In this document: positions 43,687 to 55,739 of the stretch, piece by piece
How the letters are laid out: every line of letters begins with the position of its first letter
Position numbering within the stretch: the stretch's first letter is position 1
Origin: Macrocystis pyrifera
Lineage: Eukaryota > Sar > Phaeophyceae > Laminariales > Laminariaceae
Direction: 5' to 3'
NCBI GenBank assembly: GCA_031763025.1
Contig: JASSKH010000010.1
Location: 14,525,427-14,589,426 of the forward strand
Length of the DNA stretch: 64,000 nt
The notes under the pieces: generated by a model
What the model was told of the DNA's origin: nothing
Database searches by the model: none
Seen by the model: the letters and a program-made list of their open reading frames with translations, nothing else
Program-made: the position numbers and the translations under genes

Positions 43687-46600
43687 TCACTTCACCTCTT
43701 TGGCACACATCGCTAAGGCCCTCGCGGACAGCCTGCCGCCTTGCCCTATAGCTTTCCACCGCGATGAGGCCGCGGGGCCGCCGCCCTTCTCCTGGGCGGC
43801 GGCAGCCACTGCCGATGAAGGAGGCGGGCGCACCGCCGGCACGAAGTCCCCGAGAAACATTTCGACGTTCTCCACCGCTGCCGCATACACTTCGCACCCC
43901 GGGCCTCTCCTCTCTCTGCCGGCGCCGACGAAGAGATTCCCAGCTTTGTTGGCCGATTGGAGGGGAGTTGATCGAGGCCCGCCTCCAACGTTAGCGGGAG
44001 ATGATGCGCCCGCGTCTGCCTTATCCAGAGATCCACCACCGTCACGGCTTTTCCTTCGCTCAATACCTCCGCTACTAAGAAGCCCAACCCCCGCTGTTGC
44101 TGCCTCCGCGCGGCTGCTGCCGTGGAGCGGACCTTTCGAGTTAAGGGTAGCGAGCAGTCCTTTCTTCTGGTCCCCCCGGCTGCGCTGTTGCGTGTCGATG
44201 CGCCGCCTGGCCTTGACTTCTCGCCACCCTCCGCCACTCTGTCGTCTACCTCCCCCCCCCCTGTTATTTCCGCTCGGTAACCGGAAGCTGCTCTGATCGT
44301 GGCCGAGGCGTTTCGTTCGGGGAGCAAAACCCGCGCGAATAGAACCAACCTCCTCGGTTCCCATAGCAGCGCGCTCGGCCTCTTCCTTGACCCTGGGGGG
44401 AGTGACCGACAAGGTGCGCAATCAATGCGGAAACAGGAAGACACTCATTTGCGGCACTCACACCTACCACTCCGTCCGGCGCTAACGCTTGGGTATTCAT
44501 ATAAATTGTAGCTACGTACAGGCTGGTCGTAGGAGACGATTCGCCACACATCAGAGCCCTGCCCGATGAAACAGTTGGGGAAATAGGGACGACAAGGTGC
44601 AGAAACAAACGCGGAAAGGAAAAAGACACTCAAGTTTTCCACTAAAACTTACCGGTACCACTCTGTCTATCCGTACATATAGATAACGCCTAGGTATTCT
44701 TATAAATATCAAAACGGTACTTATATTTAAGAAAACGTACCCCACGCAAGCTAACTGCAGTACTCCCTAAGAATAGCCAACTAATTACTAATAGTCGGCG
44801 GCTTGTGGTCAGCCAACTCACAGCTCTAGCGTTTACGTGCTTGTACGGCAATACCTGAGTTCGTGCGAGCAGCGTTCGTTAAGCAGCTCCGCTTCAAGAC
44901 GCTCGGCCCAACTTTCCAAGCGGGCGCGCTCTTGCGAGGAGCTTTTGAGGGCACAGCGGTACTCTTCCTCCATCTTCGAGTGCAACGCGGCCGCTCGCTT
45001 AGCATCCTGATGCTGCTGCTCGTAACGCACCTGCCGCCGAAATGGGTGCTTCGATGAGTTTTTCGTTGTGAACTGGCGCTTGTTAGTGGTGGAGGCATGT
45101 CTAGGGGTTTCCCGCTTGAAGACTTTCTGCTTGCGATAGATTATTCAACAGAAACGCGAGACTTCCGGGGGTGTATGTGACCACGACCAGCAACCCAGGG
45201 AGGGGAATCGCGAAGGAGCGCCGGGTGGACTGGCACAACAGGTCTACGTCGAATCCTACGCCAGCGTTTCTACAGCGAGAAGGGTGTCAACTATTGGCGC
45301 AGTTGCGGTGGTTGACCGACGACGTAGCGTACCACCAACAGGAACACAATCGATCATTTCGGTGCAGTACATAAGCCGCGACGTGGACTGTGAACTAGAA
45401 AGTGAAATGTGCGCCGCCTGTCTGAAACGATTATTTTGAATCGCCGCAAACGGTGTCTGAGTCGCCGCACAAGAATTGTCCTCAGCGTCGGCTTTTCAGC
45501 AGCCACAGTCACAAATTGGGCCGACCGTAAAACGCAGGCGAACACACGGTCAATCTACAGCAATGTACACCAAAAGGTCCAATCGTTCGTCAGCAATAAG
45601 TTCGCTACGTTCTCATACTCTTGAGTTCTACACTACACAGCGCGAAAAAGGTGTGTGCGCAACGGTAGGGGGTTGCCCTCGGTAATCCAAACACTTCTCA
45701 CTGACGAAACTCCTTATGTATTGTCATCAACCATTGCGACAACCACTGCATGAACCATTGCATCAACCATAGCAGCAGCCATTGCATCAACCAACTGAAA
45801 AGCTACTGTACGTACCCAATATATCTGCATTCGATTTTTTTTCAACGACGCTCTTCGCTAGGTACCTAATCCCTTTTTTACCTATCGGGATAAAGCTTAC
45901 ACTGTTGTTTCTCAACGTCGCCTGTTGAGTTGGGTATATATATAATTAATTAGTTGAGTTAGTGTTAGTGTTAGTTAATTACTCATTAATTGTACCGTTC
46001 TTTTTTTCGAGACGATGCATCGTACACATGTATTTGCCATTGTACATAGAAGTAATGCCTTGAGTTAAAACCAATGTGGGATTTATCATTTACAGTAATT
46101 CCAAGACATTGATTCGTTGCCACCCCTCCGAGGCACACCATGCATGACAGAGATACTCAACTGGGGAGCCCGGTAAAAGCTAGGAAGTACCTCTACTACC
46201 CCTACCACGGCACGCATCCTGCGTTAACTTGGCTCGCATCCTATCCGCGACTTGCCTCGAGTTCGTGCTCTTTCTCCGCTACCGCCAAAGCCATTCCTCC
46301 CGCTAGCAGCTCCTCGACTTCTCCCTCGAGCTGGTGTCGAAACCCGCGCTCCGCGCTCAAGCTTTTCAAGAGGTCGTCTCGTACGCTAACTGCGGTTCTG
46401 TCGGCGAAGATCAAGAACGTGGACAGCAGTGGCGCCCCGGACCGGTGTAGCTCTGGGCACCGTTTTCGGGCGACCGAAAACGTTGACTAACGCTGAGAGC
46501 AAACATTTCGTCTTGGTGTTTTCGCTTTCGACCATTGCGTAGGATTGGTGGGACTTATCTAGCACCAGGCACTTCGTATGCATTCATAGCAGTACCGTAA

Positions 46601-49600
46601 TGAAAAACACAAGCACCTCCATCGAAGTTGTGAAAACGATCTGCTGGGGATCGGCGGTTACAACAAGCCGCGAACAGTATGCAGCAAGCAAGATAGCTCG
46701 AACAACGCACTCGACGCGAAGTCCTAGAATGACGGTCATAAGTCCCCCGGCGGCCCTCGTACAAAATGAACACGGGGAGGACACACACCGCATGAGACAA
46801 AATATCGCTGACATATTGCGTCTCATTTTTTTCGCCGAAACTGCTATTACGGGGGACCATAGTAAATAGGACCTACGGTACACACAAAAACCTATATATT
46901 TACCTTTTTTTACTAACAATATTAGGTCCATTTACTATGCCCCCCCGCAATAGTTGTCTTACGGTAGTCCGTGCGGAGTGCTGCATGGTACTGCATACCT
47001 CAACAGTTCCACATGTCTGCTCCGGTGATACGTTTGTCCAGTACCGCGAATCCAACAAAGAGAAATCATATCATACACCGCAGTGGCAGTGCCCAACGCT
47101 ACTATGTATAGAAAAAATGCCGCATGATCCCATTCGGGTGATGATTGGTCTAATACCGTCCACTCATGATATGGTGGGCATTGTGTCCCTGGCGGTATGT
47201 TGGTATGTTAGAGGATGTTGCTCTTGGTGTGATTTTGGTGACGGCGACTTTCGCCGCGAGGAGACTTCTCAAAAACAAATGCGGTTCTGCCACCAATTCA
47301 TACCATTAGTAGCCGCGTCTGCCTCTCTTTGCCGTGAATCCACACATCCATTTGGAGCACGCATGGACTGTACGGTACAAGCATCGACAAGTTCGAAAAC
47401 GGGAAATTACAAGCTTGGCTTACCGTAGTTCGTCCACTAATTTTCTGTTGAGGGTTGCAAAGCCCTCCACCACGTCCAGCGCAGATTGAGCCTCCCCTCT
47501 GGCCTGAGCATGCGGAATAGTAATGGCACGAAGAAAACGGGTGACCAAAAACAAGTCGTCTATTCGTATGCAGCCAAAGGGAATCCGGTTGCATACTCTC
47601 CGCCGGTCTCTCATTATAGAAAGGGGTTTGGGGCTGATTTACAACGTTGGAAGAATACGAAGCGACTCACCCCTCTTGCCCGTGCACTGCGAGCCGCCCT
47701 TGTCAAAAGGAGACTCTGCAAGTTCAAGGTTTTGCGTTGACAAAACGTTGACGTTTTGTCTCCGAGAACGACCCACGCGAAGACCATAGTCCAACAGCAA
47801 CACGGACAAAAGCAGCATATTTCGTCATCAAATATGCCCCTACTTTAGACTTGACTACTGTGACATTACCGGCTGGAATGGTATATAGGAGGCCGGTGTT
47901 TCTCAGAGGTGCTCGCGAGTCGGGTCAAACCTCACGGATCAGGTCGGGTCGGGTCGGGTCGGGTCGGGTCAGGTCCGCTGGGGTCAGGGAACGTTGACCG
48001 GGCCCGATCTGTGAGAATTTGAAAATCTCTTGACCCGCCCCGCCCCGACCCAACCCGAACGGTGGGATTCGAAAATATTCCTTTTGTCGACCCGCGGGTT
48101 GGGGTCATGATCCGTGAAGAGCCCTGCTATTTTTTGCGCGTCTAAGGCCCCTTTTAGCGTAACAAACTAGTTTTAGTGTGGGGGACGGTCCGTCGATGGG
48201 CAAACCACGGGTCTCCCGGAAAAAAATATGCAGCACATTAAACGTACCCGTCCTGAGTCAACTAGCGTTTTAGTTTCGTTTTTCCTCGACGATTCTCTCA
48301 CCGTTTCGGTGGCGTCTGCGATAACAGCCATTTGCGCTTGTCTCTCGGCCCTCTCCGCGTTGACGGTTTCCCGTCCTCTCGTCTTTCTCAGGCTGACGGG
48401 GGACATACTGCGGGCCCTTCTCGAACGGTTTGACGAATGGAACAAACTGGCGTCGACGCCAACGCCAGATTCCCTGCCGCTGCCACCGCCGCTGATGCTG
48501 CTGGTCATCGTCAGCACTCGGACGCGGTTCTCGAGCTCTTCGGTGCTACGAGATAAAAAGGAGAGCCAGGGGGAGGGGGTAGTGCATTATGCAAACCGCC
48601 GGAGGCAGAGGATTCAATAGCACGTTTCTGCCTCGGGCAGTCAGTCCTGCAGAACTACACTGCGGTGGCCAGAACAGGAAACTTACGGTTGTGTCAAACA
48701 GGTACCAATGGCTGTAAACAAGCAGTTGTGGGCACGTACATCGTGGCACGGTAGGTACAACATCGAGGGCCGTGTGAACACGTAGGTCTGGCACAACCAC
48801 ATAGCGCGCGACAAATTCCAAAACGATGAGATGAACTGAATCACACAAGCGGCATATGATATAGCATGTACCTGGTATGACTTTCGGCGAACATAAAGTG
48901 GTGATAATACACCTGCGTATATACAACGCTGACGATGCACATCTTCAACGCCAGTAATCTAAGTGGCGAATGTTGTCGCAAAGTGGGTGTGGTTTAATAT
49001 ACGTGCGCGATTGTGCTTCGACTTCTTCCCGAGAGAACTACACGAGACCTTTGCTTACATGGTTCGTTCGAGAGAGCTGATGTATATCTCGGGTTTAGGT
49101 ATATAATCACCACACCTCGGGTAGGTCATGATCTATCTGTGATCATGTACAGTAGTTCCTTACCCACCATTGTGAGAGGTTGTGCATGATCTGCATAGCA
49201 CACATCCAACCAAGGAAACATGTGCTACGGTAGTAAATCATGCAGATTACACGGCTCCCGCCCGGCAACATGAGCTACAGATCAATCGGGTCTACCCTGA
49301 AAGACCTAGATTATCAAGTGGGGATCAATTATCTGGTATGTCCGAGGTGTGATAGTAGCGGCACTGAGGCAGCAGCCCAGCAGGTACATACAGTAGTGGT
49401 TCCATCTGTTACTGTGTAACGAACATATGAACATACATTACGACGTACCTGGTACGTTATCGACCCTCTCGTCAGAAACCAGACAGAGAAATTTAGCTGA
49501 GAGAAAGGAAAAAAAAGTGCGAAAGTGTGCTGGCTAGGCGCTCTATCGCCGTCCATACGTAGGAAACTGCAAGAAATCTACAGTACCCCCCCTTTTCGCT

Positions 49601-50198
49601 TCGCCAGTATAAGGATGTTGGCCCAACGTCTGATTTCAGGTTCCTTACGTGAGGGCCGATACTGCTGTACACCCTTGAAATATAACTTTCTGGTTCTAGA
49701 GCAGGAAGTTGGTTGCACTTGCAAGCAGGCGAGGTGGGGTGGGGCGGAAGGGGTGGGGGGGGGGCTCTCACCGTTTCGACTTGGCCTCCAAGGAGGCGTA
49801 CGCCGCCCTCGCTTCCCCTTCGAGCATCTCCCGTCTTTTCTCCTGCCGTGCTCTTTCGTCCTGTTCCTTTCTCAACGAAGCTTTCAGATTCGCGATGACT
49901 GCCTCGCTCGCGCCTCCGACAAACGTCACGTCGCCACCGCCGCCATCGCCGTCACCGCCACCGCCACCGCCATCACTACAACTACCCCACGCGATATTAT
50001 TATTACCAGAACCATCACTCCCAACAGACCCTCCCTTTCGCGAAGTGCTAATCAAGTGGCGGGTAGGGGAGGAAGAGAGCCCTCCTTGAAAAGTTGTTGC
50101 GCCCGTGTGCGGATCTAGCTTTTTTACGGCTGCTACTCGACGGTCGTCAAGTCCGGAGGCACGAGTACAAGGCAACAACTCGTCCAAAACGGGAGTAC

Positions 50199-50238
<40 letters not shown>

Positions 50239-51044
50239 GCTTTTGTGTTCGACAGGATCAGCTTCGTCTTCTGAGTTTAGGAGTACCTCGTCGGGCTTGT
50301 GGCTAGCCACTGCAGATGCCAGCGGTACGCTGCTGCTGATTTTTTGCGTTGCTGTGCTTCGTGTCGGGTCACTTCGGCTGCCTATTACTTGAACTCCAAC
50401 GCGGGCAGGCTGCTCCAGAATGTGTTCGCTGCCTCGTACGTTGCTGATTGGCGTTTTTACGCTTTGTGTAGGACCACTGCTGCGGCTGCCTGCTTGAACT
50501 TCAACGCGGTCGAGCTGCTCCAGTACGTTTTCCCTGTTTTGTGATCGTTCGCTTTCTTTGTCATTGTGCAAACTGCTGGCATCTCCCTCGCTTCCGCGGG
50601 GGGGGGCGGAGGCCCCGATTGCTGGCCCGGCACCACCAACGGCGTCTTTCAGGATACACTGTGGTCTCGTGACTGAAGCGGCCGGGCCAACCGATCCATC
50701 TTACGAGTGGCGTAACAAACGGACAGATGCAACGAAAGGGAAAGGGTGATCCAACAGCTTTGTGCTGGTGCATGTGCCGCCAGGAGGAGAAACTTAAAGT
50801 TGTGTCTCGTCTGTGATACGGCATTTTCGCTGTTTGCTCCGCGTTGTTTGTCCCTCGTTTGTCGAAAGATATACGGATCGAGTCGAGTCTGCAGGCGAAG
50901 ATACACACAGCAGGCAAAACACCACCCCCAGGAAAATAAGCGTGACCGATTCGTCCTCTTGTGATGATAGAGGCACGGCATACCTGTCACGTCATCACTG
51001 ACGTCCCATCCGTCCATGCTCGCCAGCTTGCCGAGAGATGCCAT
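43687..51044 (-). CDS. Coiled-coil protein of unknown function, seven exons
   Basis: Exons in transcript order: 50984-51044, 49772-50645, 48248-48545, 47424-47503, 46256-46397, 44855-45030, 43687-44392. All junctions agree in phase, giving 778 codons plus stop. The start MASLGKLASMDGWDVSDDVT is tentative; exon 2 might instead begin at 50658. The N-terminal half is low-complexity, with a 13-Asn run, Gly/Asp stretches and acidic segments. Helical coiled-coil blocks follow: KASLRKEQDERARQEKRREM, ALDVVEGFATLNRKLVDEL, LSAERGFRHQLEGEVEELLA, QHQDAKRAAALHSKMEEEYR. The C-terminus is Arg/Gly/Ser-rich. Intron 5 uses a GC donor (GAG|GCAAGT). No domain was recognised; a cytoskeletal or centrosomal scaffold role would be a guess. 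Confidence 0.72.
46850..46947. mobile_element. 98-bp foldback (MITE-like) element
   Basis: Terminal inverted repeats of about 24 bp are present: left cgggggaccatagtaaatag and right ending tttactatgcccccccg. The short AT-rich middle carries no coding sequence. It lies in intron 4 of the coiled-coil gene. No clear target duplication was seen. Confidence 0.75.
47940..47990. repeat. (GGGTC)n microsatellite
   Basis: About six tandem gggtc units are followed by degenerate ones. A related cgccccgacccaacccga stretch lies 50 bp further on in the opposite sense. It is in intron 3 of the coiled-coil gene. Confidence 0.8.
50193..50238. repeat. (GTT)n run encoding poly-Asn
   Basis: Uninterrupted gtt triplets on the plus strand encode 13 Asn on the minus strand inside exon 2 of the coiled-coil gene. 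It is likely length-variable. Confidence 0.9.
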
Positions 51045-51320
51045 CACCACCAGATGTGGTTGCGATTTTTGGTGCTGCAGAAAACGCTACAACGGCAATT
51101 CGGCTCGTACGAGTATACGTTTGGAACGCCGAAAGAGGAAAACGCGCACGGTGCGCAGAGCAAAGGATATCTCATTAGGAGATGCTCGACATCTGGTAAC
51201 CAAGTTTGTAGGATGTTGTGAGCGAGGCGCTTGAACGGCTGGACACAACGGCCTGCTGTTCAGATTCGTCGTTTGTGCGCCAGGCCGGATGCCGGAAGTT
51301 CAACTCTCTCGAAACAACAA

Positions 51321-51391
51321 TTTGTCCGGAAATGTAAGAATAATTTTATCATAATAGTGATAACAAAATGGTCTTTACATTTTCGGACAAA
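51321..51391. mobile_element. Small MITE, TIR tttgtccggaaatgtaa, copy 1
   Basis: The 17-bp inverted termini tttgtccggaaatgtaa and ttacattttcggacaaa bracket 37 bp of AT-rich DNA. No coding sequence. Confidence 0.8.
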
Positions 51392-52132
51392 GTGACGAAA
51401 AAGAAGGAGTTCCACGTTTCCTCTCGGTCGCGTGTTTTTGAAACGACAAGAAACACCGATTGGTGCAAGCCGACCAGCTGCCGGCCAGACGCTCTACGCT
51501 TCGCCTGTATTCTGTGGTACTGACAACATCGGGATGTGGCTAGACGACAACGAACTGACAGGTGATGATGTGCGTGCATACCTTGCTTGCTTCGTGTCCA
51601 TGGAACTGTCGTAGGCGTCATGCGTTGCGACTATCATAGTAGCTCTACTCGTATTTCGTCGTTATATATAGCGAAAAATATTTCCTGCGTCCTCGTTATC
51701 TCATTTTATGGACGATGTCGTCCAAGTGTCGCCGCATGTACTTGTTAAACAGAGTCATACATTGCCGCCACCCCCTTAACAGCACCAGCCATTGTCATCA
51801 GCTCGCTTGGTGGCCTCGTCCAAAGGAAAGATCAGCTAACAGCGAAGGATGTGTACCGAGCTCGCATGCTCCGTCAAGTGCTCAAGACGCAGTTGGGTCC
51901 GCCGAGGTACAGTACAGTAAGTAGTATCTGGTACGTTGGATGTTAATAGCAGTGTATATGTTACATACGTTGGATGTTCATACCGAGAGAATGGTATCAT
52001 ATGCGCGGCACAAAACCAGTACGTACTGGGCACGAACACAACGAGTACTGAGTACCTGGTATCAGGCTACAGCAGTAGACGAGGATGTACACTACTTTCA
52101 CTTGACATTACATTTTCGAAAAGAGCGCGAAA

Positions 52133-52228
52133 ACACTCTGTCCGGAAATGTAAGGAATGTTTGTTTATTGACATGAATGAAAAACCTTCCTTGCAGTTCA
52201 ACGCTATTTACATTTCCAGACAAGAGTG
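52133..52228. mobile_element. Small MITE, same family, copy 2
   Basis: The termini cactctgtccggaaatgtaa and ttacatttccagacaagagtg are inverted and match copy 1 in the inner tccggaaatgtaa. The middle differs, so this is a relative rather than a duplicate. Confidence 0.75.
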
Positions 52229-52901
52229 AATGTGGTAACCTTCACTGGGTTCCGAGCGGACGTGGTAGCGGCCGTCCTGCATGTATATGTGTGCGTTGGA
52301 AGGCACTAAATCCGCCTGATGGCAGGAACTCTTGCTGTAATTATGCGTAGCATTCCCAGATCTACAGCAGTACTGTAAGCTCATTCACGGTCTATCCATT
52401 GTTGGCAGTAGTTGGCGTGCGTAGGGTGTTGAGGTGTTGACCTCCAATCAGCAACGATATGTTGTATATACGAGTACAACCGAGGAAAGCGCGACAAACG
52501 ACATAGATATGGAAGTGAGGTGATTTTACCCATCCGCCTATAAGAGGATTCAAAAAAAGAAAAAAAGCACGGTAGAAATTCAACGTCATCGCTCCCTGTC
52601 GTATGATGATATTTCGTATTTCGCACTCAACTGCGATTGGAAGCCCGGACATAAAAATATTATCGTTGCTGACCTTCGTCTCCGCCGATGTTTGTCTGCC
52701 TACCGCGCAGACGACTGATCCCACGAACACAACAAGACTACGAGTACGCCTTCTCGACTGATGCCAATCGCGGCACGTCCGCCTGTGAAGTTAGCCGGCA
52801 TCGCTTTCTCCCCGGACAGGAACAGCAGAAGAACGTCTTTTTGCCGGGGACGAGCGAGGCTAACCTCTGCAATCCGTCCAATCTTCGAACTTGCATAAAC
52901 A

Positions 52902-53090
52902 ATGACCAGGCCTCAATACCTCCATCCACCGCCTATTATGGCAACGCTGAACCAAATTCCCGCAAACGCGGCTGGAGGGCGCAAGGTCTGCTGGCAAATA
53001 ACAATGACCAGGCCTCAAGACCTCCATCCACGCCGATTAGGCAACGATGACCAAATTCCGCAAACGCGGCTGGGGAGGCGCAAGGAGAAT
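52902..53090. repeat. Direct duplication, about 100 bp
   Basis: Two copies share aatgaccaggcctca, acctccatccac, gaccaaattccgcaaacgcg (second copy) and ggcgcaagg. They lie immediately upstream of the open frame at 53.2 kb. Confidence 0.8.
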
Positions 53091-53155
53091 GGCGAGACCG
53101 CTTCGGCAGGCACAGGCGCTCGTGCCATTCGGACAGACCGCAGCACGCGGCGGCG

Positions 53156-53893
53156 GTGTCATCATCAGTGGTGGCAGACCTATCCATGGCGTCAATTTCA
53201 TGCTCTTCGTCCTGTGCGGGAACAGAGGTCAGCTTTGAAGGTCTGATCGAGGAGCTGCGCAAGCGTCTGCCACACTCCTCGTCCTCTCTTCTTGAAATGG
53301 TTGCCGCGCAGCATAGTGTTGCCGAGAGCGCGCTCGAAGAAGCAAACTCGATGGAGATAGAGGCGGGGAATCCAGAGCGAAATAGAGCAAGAGGAGAACC
53401 TGACAGAGATGTCGACATCGAAGCGGCAGGAGAAGGACGCCGGTACCATGACGCGAGTAACAACAACAACAACAATAACACCTGGAACTTTGAGGACGAA
53501 AGAGTTGGAGAAAAGTCCTCTTCGTCGATACGACGGGACACGACGAGAGGGTGTACAACACGTACCCAGCAGCAGTGGGAATTACCGCGAGGATGCGTCC
53601 AGCTGAGGCCGATGGTGGAGCCGTTCAGAGCGTCTCTGCCGCGACAAGCGCTGCCTGCTGGTTTCGGCAGTCGTTTACGCCAAGCGGTGGGATCAAACCC
53701 CTCCTCGCTGCAGATGGGCTCGTTTTCCCACGGCGGGAGTAGTGTGTATAATATCACGGCCACGGCTACCGCAGTAAGGGAGGAGAATGTCAGCCCTTCG
53801 GCAGCGATGGTGGCCACTGCCAAGGCGCAGGAGCGAGCGTTGCCGTTGCTACAGGTTTGCGCCGTGAAGCTCGTGGAGCCAGCGGGAGGGTGA
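53156..53893 (+). CDS. Possible Ser/Asn-rich protein, unrecognised
   Basis: A 245-codon plus-strand frame is open here. The first half looks protein-like: FEGLIEELRKRLPHSSSSLL, MVAAQHSVAESALEEANSM, an acidic stretch, and a seven-Asn run. The opposite strand is also open (328 codons) but richer in Cys/Ser/Leu and less protein-like. A possible acceptor (gtgcgggaacag at about 53224) could make this an internal exon instead. No domain was recognised. Confidence 0.35.
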   Translation: MSSSVVADLSMASISCSSSCAGTEVSFEGLIEELRKRLPHSSSSLLEMVAAQHSVAESALEEANSMEIEAGNPERNRARGEPDRDVDIEAAGEGRRYHDASNNNNNNNTWNFEDERVGEKSSSSIRRDTTRGCTTRTQQQWELPRGCVQLRPMVEPFRASLPRQALPAGFGSRLRQAVGSNPSSLQMGSFSHGGSSVYNITATATAVREENVSPSAAMVATAKAQERALPLLQVCAVKLVEPAGG

Positions 53894-53933
53894 GGCGCGG
53901 GGTGCTTTCCTCGAATGGTCACCCGTCAGCAGT

Positions 53934-53938
53934 AGTAT

Positions 53939-53971
<33 letters not shown>

Positions 53972-53978
53972 AAGTAGA
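53934..53978. repeat. (AGT)n microsatellite
   Basis: About thirteen agt triplets, mostly uninterrupted. A shorter run of the same triplet lies at 54222-54239. Confidence 0.9.
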
Positions 53979-53979
53979 G

Positions 53980-55735
53980 CCATCCCACAGTAGGGGTGCA
54001 CCTGATGTTCCTGAGTCCCTCACATTAGGAACTCAATATCTCACCCGATACAATACTTGGAAGAAATTCGTTCGGGCCATCTGACCGGCACTTGTATGCG
54101 CTAGTCCTAAAACGAATATACGAGAATTTTTTTCGTTCTAACTGGTAGTTTCTCACTTGAGTAACTCAATTGGTCAGAAACCTTCCACCCAAAAAGTGCA
54201 ACCCCTACCGCGGGGTGACTCAGTAGTAGTAGTAGTAGCGACAGGGTATAACGAGACAACGGGCTTTCCACTCCAATATCACATGACTAATGCAGCGCCA
54301 ACGGTAGCGTTGGCTTGCTGGGTACAGTACCGGCCCTCTCGTAAGAAACCTGAAACCAGCTTTTGCATATTAGGCTAACATCCTTACTCTGGCGGAGGGA
54401 GAAGGGGGAGGATATCTTGCAAGCTCACAGACGGCGAGCGTCTGGACCACATACTCTTTTTTTTAACTTGTCTACTGGCTGGATTTTTTATTGTCTATTT
54501 TCTTGCGAGAGAGCCGATACTGTACTACTCAATCACACATTTGGACTTTCCGTCAAAAAGAACCCCGGTAAGCTGGGGAATTAGCACGATGCCGTGCAAT
54601 CGATACAAAGGGAATGGATCCCTGTATTTTCTGCAGACTCTGGCGTCGATTACTAAATAGCGCGGAACAAACAAGCCAAATGTCTCGCGCTGGGCATAAT
54701 TTGGCAGTCGAAAGGGGTGTATGTCGGTAGATATTTTCGACAAGACATGGAGCAGAAACGGCCAGCGCACTGCGTTGTGGGGTAAAAAACCACGCCACCG
54801 CCAACGGATGAAAAAAAAGAGAGAGACAGTGTGTTACGAGTATAAGCGTTCGAAAGAACAACAGGAAGATACTGGTACAGGCGTACGGTACACAAACACG
54901 CAACGAACGGTTTATAAGCGTCGTTGGTTACCCACACCGGTGAGGCCAAGCAGCGGCGGTGGCGTCAGGTGGAGTTTAGCGATACAGCCGAACAGCTTCG
55001 CCTGCTCTTGGTTCAAGACGGCGCAAGTATGTGCCTTCAAACCACCTTGGCAATTCCCAAACGATCTTGTCTTGAGCACTGCTCGCCTCAAAGGGATATT
55101 TCTCCAGTCGATCGCGCGAAAACAAAGCATGCTCCTGTTTACGCACCCATGCCGGCGCGCAACACGCTAGAGCTATATCTGATGAACGCCTCAACGATAT
55201 GGCGTGCCGTGGAAAGGCACAACGAATGGGACGTACACCGAATGAAGACGTTGACTGAAGTTGCTGAATGAAACACCAAACAAAGACGGTGGACATGTGA
55301 CCTTCTGCTGAACCTGTCACATCGGCTTTCGCTGCAACAGACCGACGACAGCATACTACTTTCAATACGAGAAGAAACAACTGCTGCTGTAGATATGACT
55401 ACAGGTTTCACTACACGGGTCATTCCGAATCACAACGCGCCCTAAGTGCACAGAAAATAAACAGTACGAAGTCGGCCCGACGGCTGTTCCGTTCGCACTG
55501 CCAGAGTCAACGAGAATGTGGCCACTTGCCGTCCCCCGAGATCGCCTACTTCCAACCAAACGTGTATCGAAACAGAACTCACGACAGACTGGGAAAACGT
55601 GTTTCCATCTGCACGCCCCAAACGCTACCCTACCCTACTCGTAGGTGCTAGCTACGGCCAAGGCGAGAGCGCTGATGATGGGGCAATAGACCCAGCTTCC
55701 CGCTGTTGCCGTCGAGGAGGTTTTGACCATACACT
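53980..55735. other. No supported gene
   Basis: Several 100-150-codon frames occur on both strands (for example plus 54924-55271), but none shows a domain and no splice-consistent model emerged. Confidence 0.35.
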
Positions 55736-55739
55736 GATC

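Noticed and set aside
43559-44296. 245-codon plus-strand open frame
   Set aside because: It is the GC-rich antisense shadow of exon 7 of the minus-strand coiled-coil gene, which has phase-consistent splicing.
52936-53922. 328-codon minus-strand open frame
   Set aside because: Composition is Cys/Ser/Leu-rich with no domain, and the plus-strand frame in the same place looks more protein-like; the long minus frame is probably a by-product of GC-rich DNA.
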